A stretch of 31,012 bases of DNA, taken from Bacteroides sp. CAG:770 (GTDB taxonomy: Bacteria; Bacteroidota; Bacteroidia; Bacteroidales; UBA932). Below are positions 17,743 through 26,485 of the stretch, piece after piece (position 1 is the first letter of the stretch; the number at the start of each line of letters is the position of its first letter). The DNA lies in the NCBI GenBank assembly GCA_000435075.1, contig FR890610.1, forward strand, positions 1-31,012, in the 5' to 3' direction. The notes under the pieces were generated by a model. The model was given only the letters and a program-made list of their open reading frames with translations. It searched no databases and was not told the DNA's origin. The position numbers and the translations under genes were made by a program.

Positions 17743-18720
17743 ATGTATCCTTTAAAATTCAGACCCATACTCAAGACTGTAGTATGGGGCGGTGAGAAAA
17801 TCGCTCCCTATAAGGAAGTAGTTACAGAACAGCACAATATCGGTGAGAGTTGGGAACTCTCAGGTGTCAAGGGCAATGAGTCTGTCGTTGCCAACGGCGA
17901 ATTCGAGGGCAAGAAGATTTCCGAACTCGTAGAGCAGTTCAAGGGCAAACTTGTCGGCGAGAAGGTCTATGCCAATACCGGCAATGAATTCCCTCTCCTC
18001 ATAAAGTTCATTGATGCCAAGAGCGACCTGTCTATCCAGGTTCATCCTAACGATGAGCTCGCTGCCAAGAGACATAATTCCAAGGGCAAGACCGAGATGT
18101 GGTATGTAGTAGGCGCTGACGAAGGTGCCCACCTGCTTTCAGGTCTTTCTGAGAAGATTACTCCAGAGGAGTATGTGAAGAGAGTGGAGAACAACACCAT
18201 TACTGATGTTCTTACCGATTTCAAGGTGAAGGCCGGTGATGTTTTCTTCCTCCCTGCAGGACGCATCCACGCCATAGGAACAGGCTGTTTCATAGCTGAA
18301 ATCCAGCAGACTTCTGACATCACGTACAGAATCTACGACTATGGCCGTCTCGGTCTCGACGGAAAGCCACGTGAGCTCCATACCGAGCTTGCCAAGGATG
18401 CCATCGACTACAATGTCTATCCTGAGTACAAGACCAGCTATGTGGAGAAGAAGGATGACGAGAATGTTCTGGTGAAGTGCAAGTACTTCACTACCAGCCA
18501 GTACGACCTCGACAAGCCTTTCACCAAAGACCTCTCCGGCATTGACTCATTCCTTGTCGTGATGTGCGTCGAGGGCCGCGGTTCCCTCACAGACCATGAA
18601 GACGAAGACCATACTCTTACCCTCCATCAGGGTGAGACGGTCCTCATCCCAGCCACTTCCAAGGGCGTGACCTTCACCCCGGAGAGCGGCATGAAACTCA
18701 TCACAAGCTATATCGGATAA
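17743..18720 (+). CDS. manA: Mannose-6-phosphate isomerase, class I
   Basis: Cytoplasmic zinc enzyme of 325 residues that interconverts mannose-6-phosphate and fructose-6-phosphate. Zinc ligands are visible in QVHPND (Gln99, His101), EMWYVV (Glu118) and GRIHAIG (His176). The segment ending ITYRIYDYGR near 200 is characteristic of the short Bacillus-type enzymes. It closes the mannose operon: alpha-mannosidases release mannose, the ROK kinase phosphorylates it, and ManA sends it to glycolysis. Its distance from the kinase gene (121 bases with a structured spacer) may allow separate control. A hairpin after the gene (18870-18912) is a candidate terminator. Confidence 0.93.
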   Translation: MYPLKFRPILKTVVWGGEKIAPYKEVVTEQHNIGESWELSGVKGNESVVANGEFEGKKISELVEQFKGKLVGEKVYANTGNEFPLLIKFIDAKSDLSIQVHPNDELAAKRHNSKGKTEMWYVVGADEGAHLLSGLSEKITPEEYVKRVENNTITDVLTDFKVKAGDVFFLPAGRIHAIGTGCFIAEIQQTSDITYRIYDYGRLGLDGKPRELHTELAKDAIDYNVYPEYKTSYVEKKDDENVLVKCKYFTTSQYDLDKPFTKDLSGIDSFLVVMCVEGRGSLTDHEDEDHTLTLHQGETVLIPATSKGVTFTPESGMKLITSYIG

Positions 18721-18807
18721 AACTGCAGCAAGCACCTTTGCGATTACCACGGCAAGCGTCTACGCTGTTACGTATTGACTTGACCACTGTCATTCGTTTA
18801 GACGACA

Positions 18808-18972
18808 CGGCGGGACGAATCCACGCCACGATATCGCAATGCTCTGATATGCAGCATTTTATAAAATCACAGTGTGGAAACGCGGACTTTTTTTGCCTGC
18901 GTTTCCACACTGTTTTAAAATATCACCTGAGTATCAATACGTTACATCCTTCCCCGTGGACACGTCCCGCCG
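18808..18972. repeat. Large imperfect palindrome after manA
   Basis: The outer arm at 18808-18825 (CGGCGGGACGAATCCACG) pairs with 18955-18972 (CGTGGACACGTCCCGCCG), 16 of 18 positions. A perfect 14-base inner palindrome (18870-18883 with 18899-18912) is nested inside. The DNA between shows weaker matching, such as AT-rich ATTTTATAAAAT against ATTTTAAAA. The whole 165-base block could fold on itself. It resembles a MITE or a relic of one, or a compound terminator. No target-site duplication was identified. Confidence 0.55.
18870..18912. terminator. Strong hairpin, candidate terminator for the mannose operon
   Basis: CAGTGTGGAAACGC pairs perfectly with GCGTTTCCACACTG around a 15-base loop containing seven Ts. 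TTTTAAAA follows on the plus strand, and an A/T-rich flank lies on the other side. It is about 150 bases after the manA stop and may work in both directions. Confidence 0.5.
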
Positions 18973-19013
18973 CATCGATATGTGACGGCCGAGACGTTTT
19001 ACGCTCATCCGGT

Positions 19014-19044
19014 ATTGCAAATGACAATAAAATGAGTACCTTTG
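19014..19044 (+). promoter_or_regulatory. Promoter for the AAA ATPase gene
   Basis: ATTG (19014-19017) stands in for the -33 TTTG, followed after 19 bases by TACCTTTG (19037-19044), a full TAnnTTTG match. The predicted start near 19051 gives a leader of about 35 bases before the ATG at 19086. Confidence 0.6.
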
Positions 19045-19085
19045 CAACAGTGGTAAATTTTACGGCCGTAAAAAATTTGTGCAAT

Positions 19086-20438
19086 ATGAAATTCTATGAT
19101 AGGACTGAGCAGATTCAAGAGCTGCAAGACATTAGAAAACAGGCATTTGAAAAACATTCAACACTTACCGTTGTAACTGGACGAAGACGCATTGGAAAGA
19201 CGACTCTCATTGAAAAAGCAATGGGAGAAGGAGCGTATGTTTACTTCTTTGTCGGTAAAAAAAGTGAGGCCATTTTATGTTCAGAATATGCAGATGAGAT
19301 CCGCACAAAATTAGGCATATTCGTACCCTCAGGGATAGCTTCCTTTAAGGACATCTTTGCATTGCTGATGGAAGCAGGAACATCAAGACAGTTCACATTG
19401 GTAATAGATGAGTTCCAAAATTTCATGGACGTCAACGACTCAGTATATAGCGACATTCAGAACTTCTGGGATAAATATCGTCTGAAAAGCCATATAAATA
19501 TGATAGTGTGCGGCTCTGTGTATTCACTTATGGAAGAACTCTTCAAAAACAGAAAAGAGCCTCTCTATGGACGATGCGACCATACTATCCGCTTGGAGCC
19601 GTTCAGTCCTGAAGTGATGAAAGAGATTATTCATGACCATTATCCTGAATATTCAAATGACGATTTACTTGCGCTATATACCTATACAGGAGGAGTCCCT
19701 AAATATATAGAGTTGCTTGTAGATGCGGAAGCGCTATCCAAGGAGAGCATTATAAATTACATTGCAAAACAGGATTCTCCATTCATAGAAGAAGGCAGAA
19801 GACTGTTGATTCAAGAATTCGGCAAAAAATACGCAACCTACTTTTCAATACTGCAGGCAATCTCTGAAGGATATAATACTCAGGCAGAAATAAGCGATTA
19901 CCTGGGTTCCAAAAGCATTGGAGGACAATTACTGAAATTAGAGGAAATATACAATCTCATCCGGAAAAACCGTCCAATGTGGGCAGGTTCCAAGACACAG
20001 ACCGTGAAATACGAGATTGGAGATATATTCCTGCGATTCTGGTTCAGATACATTGAAAAGAACCAGCAGTTGATAGAGATCAACCAGTATCCCCTTTTAC
20101 GTAAGATAATCTCATCGGACTACGAAACCTATTCCGGGGATATTCTCGAAAGATACTTCAGAGCCAAACTGATAGAAAGCATGAAATATCGGGCAATAGG
20201 AAATTGGTGGGACTCAAAGGGGTACACCGATAAAAAAGGTAATCGCCAACAATGCGAGATAGACATCATCGCAATACATATCGATGATAAGGAGGCTGAT
20301 ATCTTCGAGGTCAAGCGAAATGCAGACAAATTCCGGAGCAATCTTCTCCAAGAAAAAATATCTCATCTCAAAGAGAAAGAGAAGCGCATACGCAAATACA
20401 ATCTGCACTTCGCTTGCCTATCGATCGAAGATATGTGA
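19086..20438 (+). CDS. AAA ATPase with C-terminal DUF234 / PD-(D/E)XK-like domain
   Basis: Cytoplasmic protein of 450 residues. An N-terminal archaeal-type AAA ATPase domain carries Walker A GRRRIGKTT (32-40), Walker B LVIDEF (105-110) and a sensor-like MIVCGS (139-144). A helical winged-helix region (~250-300) follows, then a DUF234-like end with EIDIIAI (391-397) and FEVK (407-410), which fits a PD-(D/E)XK nuclease core. The family's function is unsettled; proposals include DNA-targeting and mobile-element roles. The frame is open from 18738, but that part is the palindromic non-coding DNA and the promoter lies inside it, so 19086 is used. The gene is AT-richer than its neighbours and converges on the M3 peptidase gene 5 bases away. 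It is probably horizontally acquired. Confidence 0.85.
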   Translation: MKFYDRTEQIQELQDIRKQAFEKHSTLTVVTGRRRIGKTTLIEKAMGEGAYVYFFVGKKSEAILCSEYADEIRTKLGIFVPSGIASFKDIFALLMEAGTSRQFTLVIDEFQNFMDVNDSVYSDIQNFWDKYRLKSHINMIVCGSVYSLMEELFKNRKEPLYGRCDHTIRLEPFSPEVMKEIIHDHYPEYSNDDLLALYTYTGGVPKYIELLVDAEALSKESIINYIAKQDSPFIEEGRRLLIQEFGKKYATYFSILQAISEGYNTQAEISDYLGSKSIGGQLLKLEEIYNLIRKNRPMWAGSKTQTVKYEIGDIFLRFWFRYIEKNQQLIEINQYPLLRKIISSDYETYSGDILERYFRAKLIESMKYRAIGNWWDSKGYTDKKGNRQQCEIDIIAIHIDDKEADIFEVKRNADKFRSNLLQEKISHLKEKEKRIRKYNLHFACLSIEDM

Positions 20439-20443
20439 GCACT

Positions 20444-22453
20444 TTATTCCAGGCCGCGGGCACGGATGAGGGCATCCGGGTCAGGATCGGCGCCACGGAA
20501 CTCGTGATAGAGGGTCATTGGCTCCTCGCTGCCGCCCTTCTCGAGGAAGAGGCTGCGGAACTTCCTGGCCATTTCTGGATTCCAGAGGCCGTTGCTTTCC
20601 CAGTACTCGAAAGCGTCCTTGTCCAGAACCTCTGACCAGAGGTAGCCGTAGTAGCCGGCACTGTAACCGCCACCGAAAGTGTGGTTGAAATATGTGCTGC
20701 GGTAACGAGGGATAATCTGGTCGATGAGACCCATTTCACGGCAGACATTCTTCTCAAACGCCTCGATATCAAGGTTGTTCCAGTCGGTGTCAGGACCGAG
20801 CTCGTGCCACTTCATGTCAAGGATAGACGCAGCGCAAAGCTCAGTGGTCATGAAGCCCTGATTGAACTTGGCGGCATTATTGATCTTGGTCACGAGAGAA
20901 TCAGGGATAACCTCCCCGGTCTGGTAATGGAACGCATATTTTGCGAGAATCTCAGGCTGGAACGCCCAGTTTTCATTGAACTGGGAGAAAGTCTCCACGA
21001 AGTCACGTGCAACGCTGGTACCGCTCACATCCACATAATGGCACTTTGTGAGAAGTCCGTGAAGGGCATGGCCGAACTCATGGAAAGCTGTCTGCACCTC
21101 ATCGATGGTAAGAAGCTTCACAGTATCCTCCGGCTGGCCGAAGTTGCAGACATTGACAACGATAGGACGGATATCCTTTCCTGAAGCATCCACATACTGC
21201 TCACGGAAATTGTTCATCCATGCGCCGCCGCGCTTGGTGCTGCGCGGAAGATAGTCGGTAAGGAAGATACCTAGCAGGCTGTTGTCAGCATCGAACACCT
21301 TGAAGGTCTCCACCTCAGGGTTATACACAGGAAGACCCTTTACAGGCTCGATCTTGATGCCATAAAGCATCTCGGCAGCCTTGAACACGCCGTTGCGGAC
21401 ATTCTCGAGCTGGAAATACTGCTTGGTGATGTTCTCATCGAGGTCATACTGGGCCTTGCGAACTTTCTCTGAATAGAACCACCAGTCCCATGGCTGGATG
21501 GTGCTTCCTGCAGGAAGAAGACCGGCAGCGATGTCCTTGTCCATGAACTCCTGCATTGACACAATCTCCTTCTTCGCTCTTGCGACAGCCTTGGTCATAA
21601 TCTTCGAAAGGAATGCATCTACAGTGGCGTGGTCATGAGCCATCTTGTCACTGAGAATCTGGTCAGCAGAGCAGTCGTAGCCGAGGAGTTGAGCCTTCTC
21701 GGTACGCAGACGCATGATATCCAGAAGCACCTGTTTGTTGTCATTGGCATTGCCGTGACCGCAACGGGTAGAATAAGCCTTGAATGCAGCCTCGCGCTTT
21801 GCCCTGTCCTCACATGTAGTCATGAAGAACGGATAGCTGGAAACAGGGATGCCGACCTCAGAAGCGAAGGCATTGTTCTCAGCGAGAAGGTTATTGCCGA
21901 ACTTCTGGGTAAGTGTAGCAAGCTCCGAACTGATTTCCTTGAAACGTGCCTGCTCAGCTTCGCCGAGGGCTACGCCATTGTCAATGAAAGCGTTGTAGAG
22001 CTTCTTCGTAACCATATACTGCTCACGGTCGAGGGATGCAGAATCTGCGAATACTGCAGCCACTCTATCGAAGAGCGCCTTGTTCATGAAAATCTCATCA
22101 GAAGATGTGGTCACAAGTGGGGTAACCTCATCCATGACAGCCTGCATTGCAGGTGTGGCATCTGACTCGGAGACATTGTAGAGTACACCCAATGTCCTTG
22201 CCAGCAACTTTCCTGAGAGCTCGTAAGCTGCTACGGTGTTCTCGAAAGTAGGGGCCTCGGTATTGGCTACAATAGCATTGACCTCGGCCTTCTGCTGCTC
22301 GATTCCGGCTTTTACGGCCGGCACGTAGTCAGAAAGTCTAATCTTGTCAAATGGAGGGAACTGGTCCTCGCAGGTCCATTCCGTAAGGAACGGATTCGAT
22401 CCGCAAGCTGAAAGCATCATGATTCCTGCGCTTAAAATTGCAATTTTTTTCAT
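20444..22453 (-). CDS. M3-family metallopeptidase (Dcp-like), lipoprotein
   Basis: Protein of 669 residues with a lipobox (LSAC, Cys17). The zinc motif HEFGH (458-462), preceded by TIDEVQTAF, and a downstream glutamate in FVETFSQF (Glu487) are the M3 (thimet oligopeptidase/Dcp) signature. Length and the C-terminal GGGYSAGYYGYLWSEVLDKDAF block fit peptidyl-dipeptidase Dcp, which removes dipeptides from peptide C-termini. Lipid anchoring suggests a periplasmic or surface place, unlike cytoplasmic Dcp. It starts 5 bases after the DUF5689 gene, so it is translated from the same message as the TonB receptor genes. Its link to the nucleases is not obvious; it may process peptides from nucleoprotein (speculation). 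Confidence 0.88.
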   Translation of the reverse strand: MKKIAILSAGIMMLSACGSNPFLTEWTCEDQFPPFDKIRLSDYVPAVKAGIEQQKAEVNAIVANTEAPTFENTVAAYELSGKLLARTLGVLYNVSESDATPAMQAVMDEVTPLVTTSSDEIFMNKALFDRVAAVFADSASLDREQYMVTKKLYNAFIDNGVALGEAEQARFKEISSELATLTQKFGNNLLAENNAFASEVGIPVSSYPFFMTTCEDRAKREAAFKAYSTRCGHGNANDNKQVLLDIMRLRTEKAQLLGYDCSADQILSDKMAHDHATVDAFLSKIMTKAVARAKKEIVSMQEFMDKDIAAGLLPAGSTIQPWDWWFYSEKVRKAQYDLDENITKQYFQLENVRNGVFKAAEMLYGIKIEPVKGLPVYNPEVETFKVFDADNSLLGIFLTDYLPRSTKRGGAWMNNFREQYVDASGKDIRPIVVNVCNFGQPEDTVKLLTIDEVQTAFHEFGHALHGLLTKCHYVDVSGTSVARDFVETFSQFNENWAFQPEILAKYAFHYQTGEVIPDSLVTKINNAAKFNQGFMTTELCAASILDMKWHELGPDTDWNNLDIEAFEKNVCREMGLIDQIIPRYRSTYFNHTFGGGYSAGYYGYLWSEVLDKDAFEYWESNGLWNPEMARKFRSLFLEKGGSEEPMTLYHEFRGADPDPDALIRARGLE

Positions 22454-22458
22454 AACGA

Positions 22459-23520
22459 TTACTTAGTTGTTATTTCTACACCATTAAGGTCAATGAGAGT
22501 GAATTGGACAGCGTTTTTATATACTGTTATGATACCCTTCATGTTCACTGTGGCGCCATCAAGAATCTTCTTGTCAATCTGAGTATCAGCGAATTTCGCG
22601 TAGCCGCTGGTACGGACCTGGACATCTGTCGAACCCATTCTGAAATACTGGCTGACAGCATAAGCATCAGCGTTCTTTATGAGAGTCGCCTTGATTTCCG
22701 GATCGGAAACTTTCTTGGAATAGTCAGCAACGTCACCGTCATCGAAGACGCCGGAATTCAAGTAACTGAGGAAGCCCTGCTTGGACATCGCCCAGGTCTT
22801 GATTCCCCATGAAGGATCTTTGGCCGGAGTATAATTCTGTCCTGTAGAAGAGAGGAAAATTCTGTTGGAATTGGACTTCTTGTCTTTGTTCGAGTCAATG
22901 TAGATGAGGCAGAAAATCTCTCCTTTCGGATTCTTCACGCTGCCATACTTCAATCCGTCGATTTCCACATAGCAACCGAGATTCTCTTCCTTGAGAAGAT
23001 CAGACTCAGCGACCTTCTTAGGAGCCAGAGGAGTATCAAGCTCTCCCCTGAATATATGAGTGTCAATGATATACTGCACATCCAGATACGAAGTCTCGTA
23101 CTCTCCGCTGGCATCCTCATAACCGAGCTGGATCATTCCGTTATAGGCACCAAGAGTAAGGCCGCTGCACTTTACATACACCCACTGGCCGAGCTTGTAA
23201 TCATTGTAGAGGGAATTCTTCCCGATCTTGACCTCGATTGCGCCGGTCGCGTCCTGAATATAGATGCTCTTGTAGATATTGCCGGACCTGTCCTCGGAAA
23301 TCACCTGACCGCCGATGATGATACCATCTTCAATCTTGACAGGAGCATTCTTGTACAGCGACTTGAGCTCCAGAATAGTCTTGTTCGGAGTCAATGTTAC
23401 CGGTTTATAGACATCAGCCTTGCCGTAGTCTCCGGTAAAAACCGGCTCCCACTCGTCGCATGAAGCCAGAAGCGTCAATGCGGCTGCAAATGTTCCGATA
23501 GCGTAAAATATCTTGTTCAT
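22459..23520 (-). CDS. DUF5689 OB-fold lipoprotein
   Basis: Protein of 353 residues with a lipobox (LLASC, Cys21) followed by acidic DEWEP, a pattern fitting surface-exported lipoproteins of the phylum. Residues ~60-135 look like an OB fold: a strand near IIIGGQVISED, then IYIQDATGAIEVKIG and LGQWVYVKCSGLTLGAYNGMIQLG. This matches my knowledge of DUF5689. A second OB-like stretch ends the protein (MKGIITVYKNAVQFTLIDLNGVEI). OB folds often bind nucleic acid or oligosaccharide. The gene starts 2 bases after the receptor stop, in the position a SusD gene would take in a polysaccharide locus, and so may be the receptor's binding partner. The ligand is inferred from the neighbouring nucleases. Confidence 0.8.
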   Translation of the reverse strand: MNKIFYAIGTFAAALTLLASCDEWEPVFTGDYGKADVYKPVTLTPNKTILELKSLYKNAPVKIEDGIIIGGQVISEDRSGNIYKSIYIQDATGAIEVKIGKNSLYNDYKLGQWVYVKCSGLTLGAYNGMIQLGYEDASGEYETSYLDVQYIIDTHIFRGELDTPLAPKKVAESDLLKEENLGCYVEIDGLKYGSVKNPKGEIFCLIYIDSNKDKKSNSNRIFLSSTGQNYTPAKDPSWGIKTWAMSKQGFLSYLNSGVFDDGDVADYSKKVSDPEIKATLIKNADAYAVSQYFRMGSTDVQVRTSGYAKFADTQIDKKILDGATVNMKGIITVYKNAVQFTLIDLNGVEITTK

Positions 23521-23522
23521 AA

Positions 23523-26423
23523 CTAGAATCTGAAATAAATGTTCAACATGTAGTTGATTCCGCTCATGTAGAAGTACTTGGAATCGAATCTGTAGTAACG
23601 CTCCTTGCTGACGGTCTTATCGACAAGACGTGTCTGCTCATAACCGCCTGTACGGACATCTGTATTGTTCAGGATGTTCTTCACCTGGAGAGAGAATCCG
23701 AGCTGGTAGTCTCTCTTGATGTACCAGGACTTGCCTACACTGGCATTGACAAGAACTGCTCCCTTGAACTTCTCCTGCGCGGCCATATAATCGACCTCTG
23801 CGGCGGTGATGGTGCCGTCAGGGCCGGCGGTAGCCATGTCAGTCCTGTAGAGAGGGTTCATGTCGAGGTATGCCATACCGAAGTAATCCACGTCGGCATC
23901 CACGAACCAGTAGTTCTTGTTCCATGCGAGACCGAGGCTGGTTGCAAGCTGCGGAGTACTTGAAACATAATGTTTTACTGTCTTTCCTTCAGCATTCGGA
24001 TGGCTCTTCCAGTAAGGAATCTTAACACCATAGGTCTCAGTTACGACAGCAGCGCTGTTGTCATAAGTCTGGTACATGGTAGGATTGGAAGTATAAACAT
24101 ACTGGCCGTAAGCGACTACTCCCTGGAGAGAGAGGTTGTTCACCGGAAGAGGGACCTTGAATCCGAGTTCCATTCCGACGTGGCGCTCATCCATTCCGCT
24201 CATTGCGAAGTTGGTGAAGGAGTTCTGGGAATCGTCATAGAAGCTCATGACCTTGGACTGGTCCTTGATGGTCGTATAGTAACCGGTGATACGGACATCA
24301 TAGCCGGAGTTGCTGTAAGCGTAGTTCAAGTCAGTGGTGAAGGTCTTGATGGTCTTGACGTCCGGAACGATGGAGTTGCGGGTTCTTGGCGACACGAAAG
24401 TCTGGTTGAAGGTAGGCGCATCTGTCATATATGCCACATCAGCATAAATTCTGTGGCCGCCTCTTACGACATAGCTGAGGTTCAGCTTGCCGGCTCCAGT
24501 GATGAAGTCCTGCACCTTGGACTTGCCGAGAGAGGTAATCGCCTCATTAGTAATAGGATCGTAGGTTGTAATCACCTTTCCGTCGTAGGTCATCGGCTGT
24601 CCGTTGGCATCGAGTCCAGGGAAAAGTCCCTTTCTCACAAGACCCTCTCTCCAGAACTTGTCATAGCCGATACGGCCTGAAAGGGCAGCCTCGAAACCGC
24701 CGACAGTAACCTTGCCGGAAGCCCAAGCCTCTGCGCGACGGATGTTCGCGTAATAGTCATAGCCGTACTTGTCGCCTTCTTTCAATGTCTGGGCCTTGCC
24801 GTTCTTCATCCAGTAATCCAGGTCGTTCTGGTACATTGTCACAGAAGCGGCGTAATCCCTTTCCGCAAACTGGTCAATGTTCACGTAGTAGTCTCCTCCG
24901 AGGAGGTCATCCAGCACCTTGTAGTACTCGGTCCTGTTCCATTTGTATGTAACGCCACCGGCAAGAGAGAAATATCTGGAAGGTGTCCACTTCGCATTGG
25001 CATTGAAATTAAAATCCTGCTGATCAGTGCGACGCTCCTCGATAACGTACTTCGAGCGGTTGCCGTCAGCAGTTGAGTTCATCGAGTTCACAGCGTAGAG
25101 CCTGTCCCAATTGATATGAGTAATGCTCGGAATATCTGACTCCCATGCATCCTTAGCCCACATAGCCTTGGCAAGATTGACACGGTTGTAGTCAGAATTC
25201 TCCATGAAGAAGTAGCTTGGAAGATTTCTGTAATAATCCGGCCTAGGGTCTGCCGCATCATACCAGTCGAGAGCGGTATAGCCATTCTTACCGAAACGAT
25301 AAAGCACTGTAGCAGAAGCCTTTACCTTCTTGGATTCAGGAGTGAAATCATACTTGAGGATAGCGATAGGCTCATGCGTTTTCTTCACGCGGGCATTGCG
25401 GACCTTGCCGTTGTAATAACCCCAGTTGGAGTTGTACATATTGTCGCCCATGAGGTCGTAAACTTCCTGAGTAGAACCGTTCTGCGCACCTCTCTGTCCC
25501 GGAGCGGCCATGAAGGTAAGTCCGAGTTTGTGTTCGTCGCCGAATTTCTTCTCCACTGAACCGTAGTAGCCGAATGAACGATAGTAAACGCCCTTGATCC
25601 AGTCATTTCCACCAAGTCTGGCAGAAGCGCTGAACGCATAGGCCCAGCCGTTGTCGAGCTCGCCTGAAGAATAGGTGAGCATCAGACGAAGTCTGTACAA
25701 CGCACTGTTGGTCAATACGCTACCCCTCCATCCGGTGCGGACCTTGGAAGCCATAGGGTCAATGTTGGTGAGGCCGTTGTAGCCGCCGAATCCATAATCT
25801 GAAACCTCGGCACCGTTCACCGTCTCCTTGCTGCGGGTAGCCTCATTCAGACCGCTCCACAATGAATATGGAGTATAGCCTGTGATGGCATCGTTCATCT
25901 TCACGCCTGCGAGATAAACGTCCTGGGACTCGCTGGAGTAACCGCGGACTCTGAAACGCACAGAGCTGAAATTGAAGCCTGCGATATTGTTGAACACATC
26001 ATTCTGGCCGAAAAGGATGGTCGGGCTGTCCTGATAGCCGGAATCGTCCAGGTCGAACTCGGTGAAACTTGCGTCATCGACTTCGCTGACCTTGCGGGCC
26101 GGGGTCAATGACAGTTTGAACATATTCTTCACGTAACCGTCATTGACAGTAACATTGATTCTGGATTCCAGATAGTCAGGAGTCTTGATTACGAGGTCGT
26201 ACATACCGTCCTTCAATGAAGGAATCATGAATGTTCCGTCAGGTGCGGTCTTGACTTCCGCGATTTCTTCCGCTCCTGAATAAAGTTTCAGGACGGCTCC
26301 GTCGACTGCTGTCTTGGAAGACCTGTCCACGACCGTTCCCTTCACACCGCCGGTATATGTCTGCGCGGACATGACCAGGGCTGCGAACAATGCCGGAATG
26401 GACAAAAGCTGTTTTTTATTCAT
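23523..26423 (-). CDS. TonB-dependent outer-membrane receptor
   Basis: Outer-membrane transporter of 966 residues with a signal peptide (cut near MSAQ), a carboxypeptidase-regulatory-like beta domain (~22-110), a plug domain (~115-250, with FRVRGYSSESQDVYLAGVKM), and a long beta barrel ending in a terminal phenylalanine (IYFRF), as expected for barrel assembly. It lacks an obvious paired SusD. The gene follows an exported EEP-fold enzyme by 62 bases and is coupled to a DUF5689 OB-fold lipoprotein 2 bases on. Import of nucleic-acid fragments, nucleotides or phosphate-containing products is the best contextual guess. A siderophore or glycan substrate cannot be excluded. Confidence 0.9.
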   Translation of the reverse strand: MNKKQLLSIPALFAALVMSAQTYTGGVKGTVVDRSSKTAVDGAVLKLYSGAEEIAEVKTAPDGTFMIPSLKDGMYDLVIKTPDYLESRINVTVNDGYVKNMFKLSLTPARKVSEVDDASFTEFDLDDSGYQDSPTILFGQNDVFNNIAGFNFSSVRFRVRGYSSESQDVYLAGVKMNDAITGYTPYSLWSGLNEATRSKETVNGAEVSDYGFGGYNGLTNIDPMASKVRTGWRGSVLTNSALYRLRLMLTYSSGELDNGWAYAFSASARLGGNDWIKGVYYRSFGYYGSVEKKFGDEHKLGLTFMAAPGQRGAQNGSTQEVYDLMGDNMYNSNWGYYNGKVRNARVKKTHEPIAILKYDFTPESKKVKASATVLYRFGKNGYTALDWYDAADPRPDYYRNLPSYFFMENSDYNRVNLAKAMWAKDAWESDIPSITHINWDRLYAVNSMNSTADGNRSKYVIEERRTDQQDFNFNANAKWTPSRYFSLAGGVTYKWNRTEYYKVLDDLLGGDYYVNIDQFAERDYAASVTMYQNDLDYWMKNGKAQTLKEGDKYGYDYYANIRRAEAWASGKVTVGGFEAALSGRIGYDKFWREGLVRKGLFPGLDANGQPMTYDGKVITTYDPITNEAITSLGKSKVQDFITGAGKLNLSYVVRGGHRIYADVAYMTDAPTFNQTFVSPRTRNSIVPDVKTIKTFTTDLNYAYSNSGYDVRITGYYTTIKDQSKVMSFYDDSQNSFTNFAMSGMDERHVGMELGFKVPLPVNNLSLQGVVAYGQYVYTSNPTMYQTYDNSAAVVTETYGVKIPYWKSHPNAEGKTVKHYVSSTPQLATSLGLAWNKNYWFVDADVDYFGMAYLDMNPLYRTDMATAGPDGTITAAEVDYMAAQEKFKGAVLVNASVGKSWYIKRDYQLGFSLQVKNILNNTDVRTGGYEQTRLVDKTVSKERYYRFDSKYFYMSGINYMLNIYFRF

Positions 26424-26444
26424 ATCTCTTGTATTGTCATTTTG

Positions 26445-26481
26445 GACAGGCGGAGCTTTCAGAAGAAGGACTCCGCCTGTC
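26445..26481 (-). promoter_or_regulatory. Intercistronic hairpin between EEP enzyme and receptor genes
   Basis: GACAGGCGGAG (26445-26455) pairs perfectly with CTCCGCCTGTC (26471-26481) around a 15-base loop. It begins 4 bases after the upstream stop and lies 21 bases before the receptor start. On the minus strand CAAAATGACAA follows, with no T-run, so partial termination or mRNA processing and stabilisation are more likely than full termination. Confidence 0.55.
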
Positions 26482-26485
26482 GTGA

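Noticed and set aside
18738..19085. N-terminal extension of 116 residues for the AAA ATPase
   Set aside because: The stretch contains the large palindrome and a good promoter, its translation looks unlike protein, and the family begins with the MKFYDR-type start at 19086.
23970..24680. 236-residue plus-strand open frame opposite the TonB receptor
   Set aside because: It is the shadow of the receptor's codon pattern on the opposite strand, with no start context or family match.
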